5,266 nt of DNA. Origin: Chloroflexota bacterium (GTDB lineage: Bacteria; Chloroflexota; UBA5177; JANWHV01). Under the pieces are notes generated by a model, which worked only from the letters and a program-made list of their open reading frames with translations, was not told the origin of the DNA and ran no database searches. Below are positions 5,227-5,266 of the stretch, one piece after another. The stretch is from positions 1 through 5,266 of the forward strand of contig JANWHV010000268.1 in the NCBI GenBank assembly GCA_025450255.1. Direction: 5' to 3'. Made by a program: the position numbers and the translations under genes. How positions within the stretch are numbered: the first letter of the stretch is position 1; each line of letters opens with the position of its first letter.

Positions 5227-5266
5227 GCCCGCCGGCCCAGCCCCTCAGTCCGCGCGGCCAGGACCA

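Overview
The window is GC-rich bacterial DNA with tightly packed genes: four complete protein genes and the 3' end of a fifth. Composition and content suit a soil or plant-associated heterotroph. The lineage cannot be fixed from the sequence; Chloroflexota or Actinomycetota are guesses. No RNA gene, insertion sequence, CRISPR array or phage gene is visible.

Layout, left to right. (1) 2-331, + strand: C-terminal end of the ATPase of a ribose/rhamnose/xylose-type sugar ABC importer, cut by the window edge. (2) 391-1464, +: its permease (ribose-transport permease family). (3) 1510-1543: a near-perfect 34-bp palindrome between convergent genes, probably a two-way terminator. (4) 1543-2358, - strand: a classical NADP-type short-chain dehydrogenase (SDR). 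(5) 2359-2760: a 402-nt divergent promoter region with sigma70-like promoters on both strands and a dyad that could be a regulator site. (6) 2761-4737, +: a 658-residue protein of the D-apionate lactonase (ApnL) type. (7) 4823-5134, +: an L-rhamnose mutarotase (RhaM) family protein, probably in the same operon. (8) 5135-5266: non-coding, with two hairpins.

The genes fit together as a non-phosphorylating route for a plant-derived sugar. The ABC importer brings in the monosaccharide, the mutarotase interconverts its anomers, the SDR could oxidise C1 to a lactone, and the ApnL-like enzyme would open the lactone to the acid. D-apiose and L-rhamnose, both found in rhamnogalacturonan II, are the obvious candidate substrates. 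The substrate is an inference, and the downstream steps would lie outside the window. The known D-apiose dehydrogenase is a Gfo/Idh/MocA enzyme, so an SDR in that role would be a variation on the described pathway.
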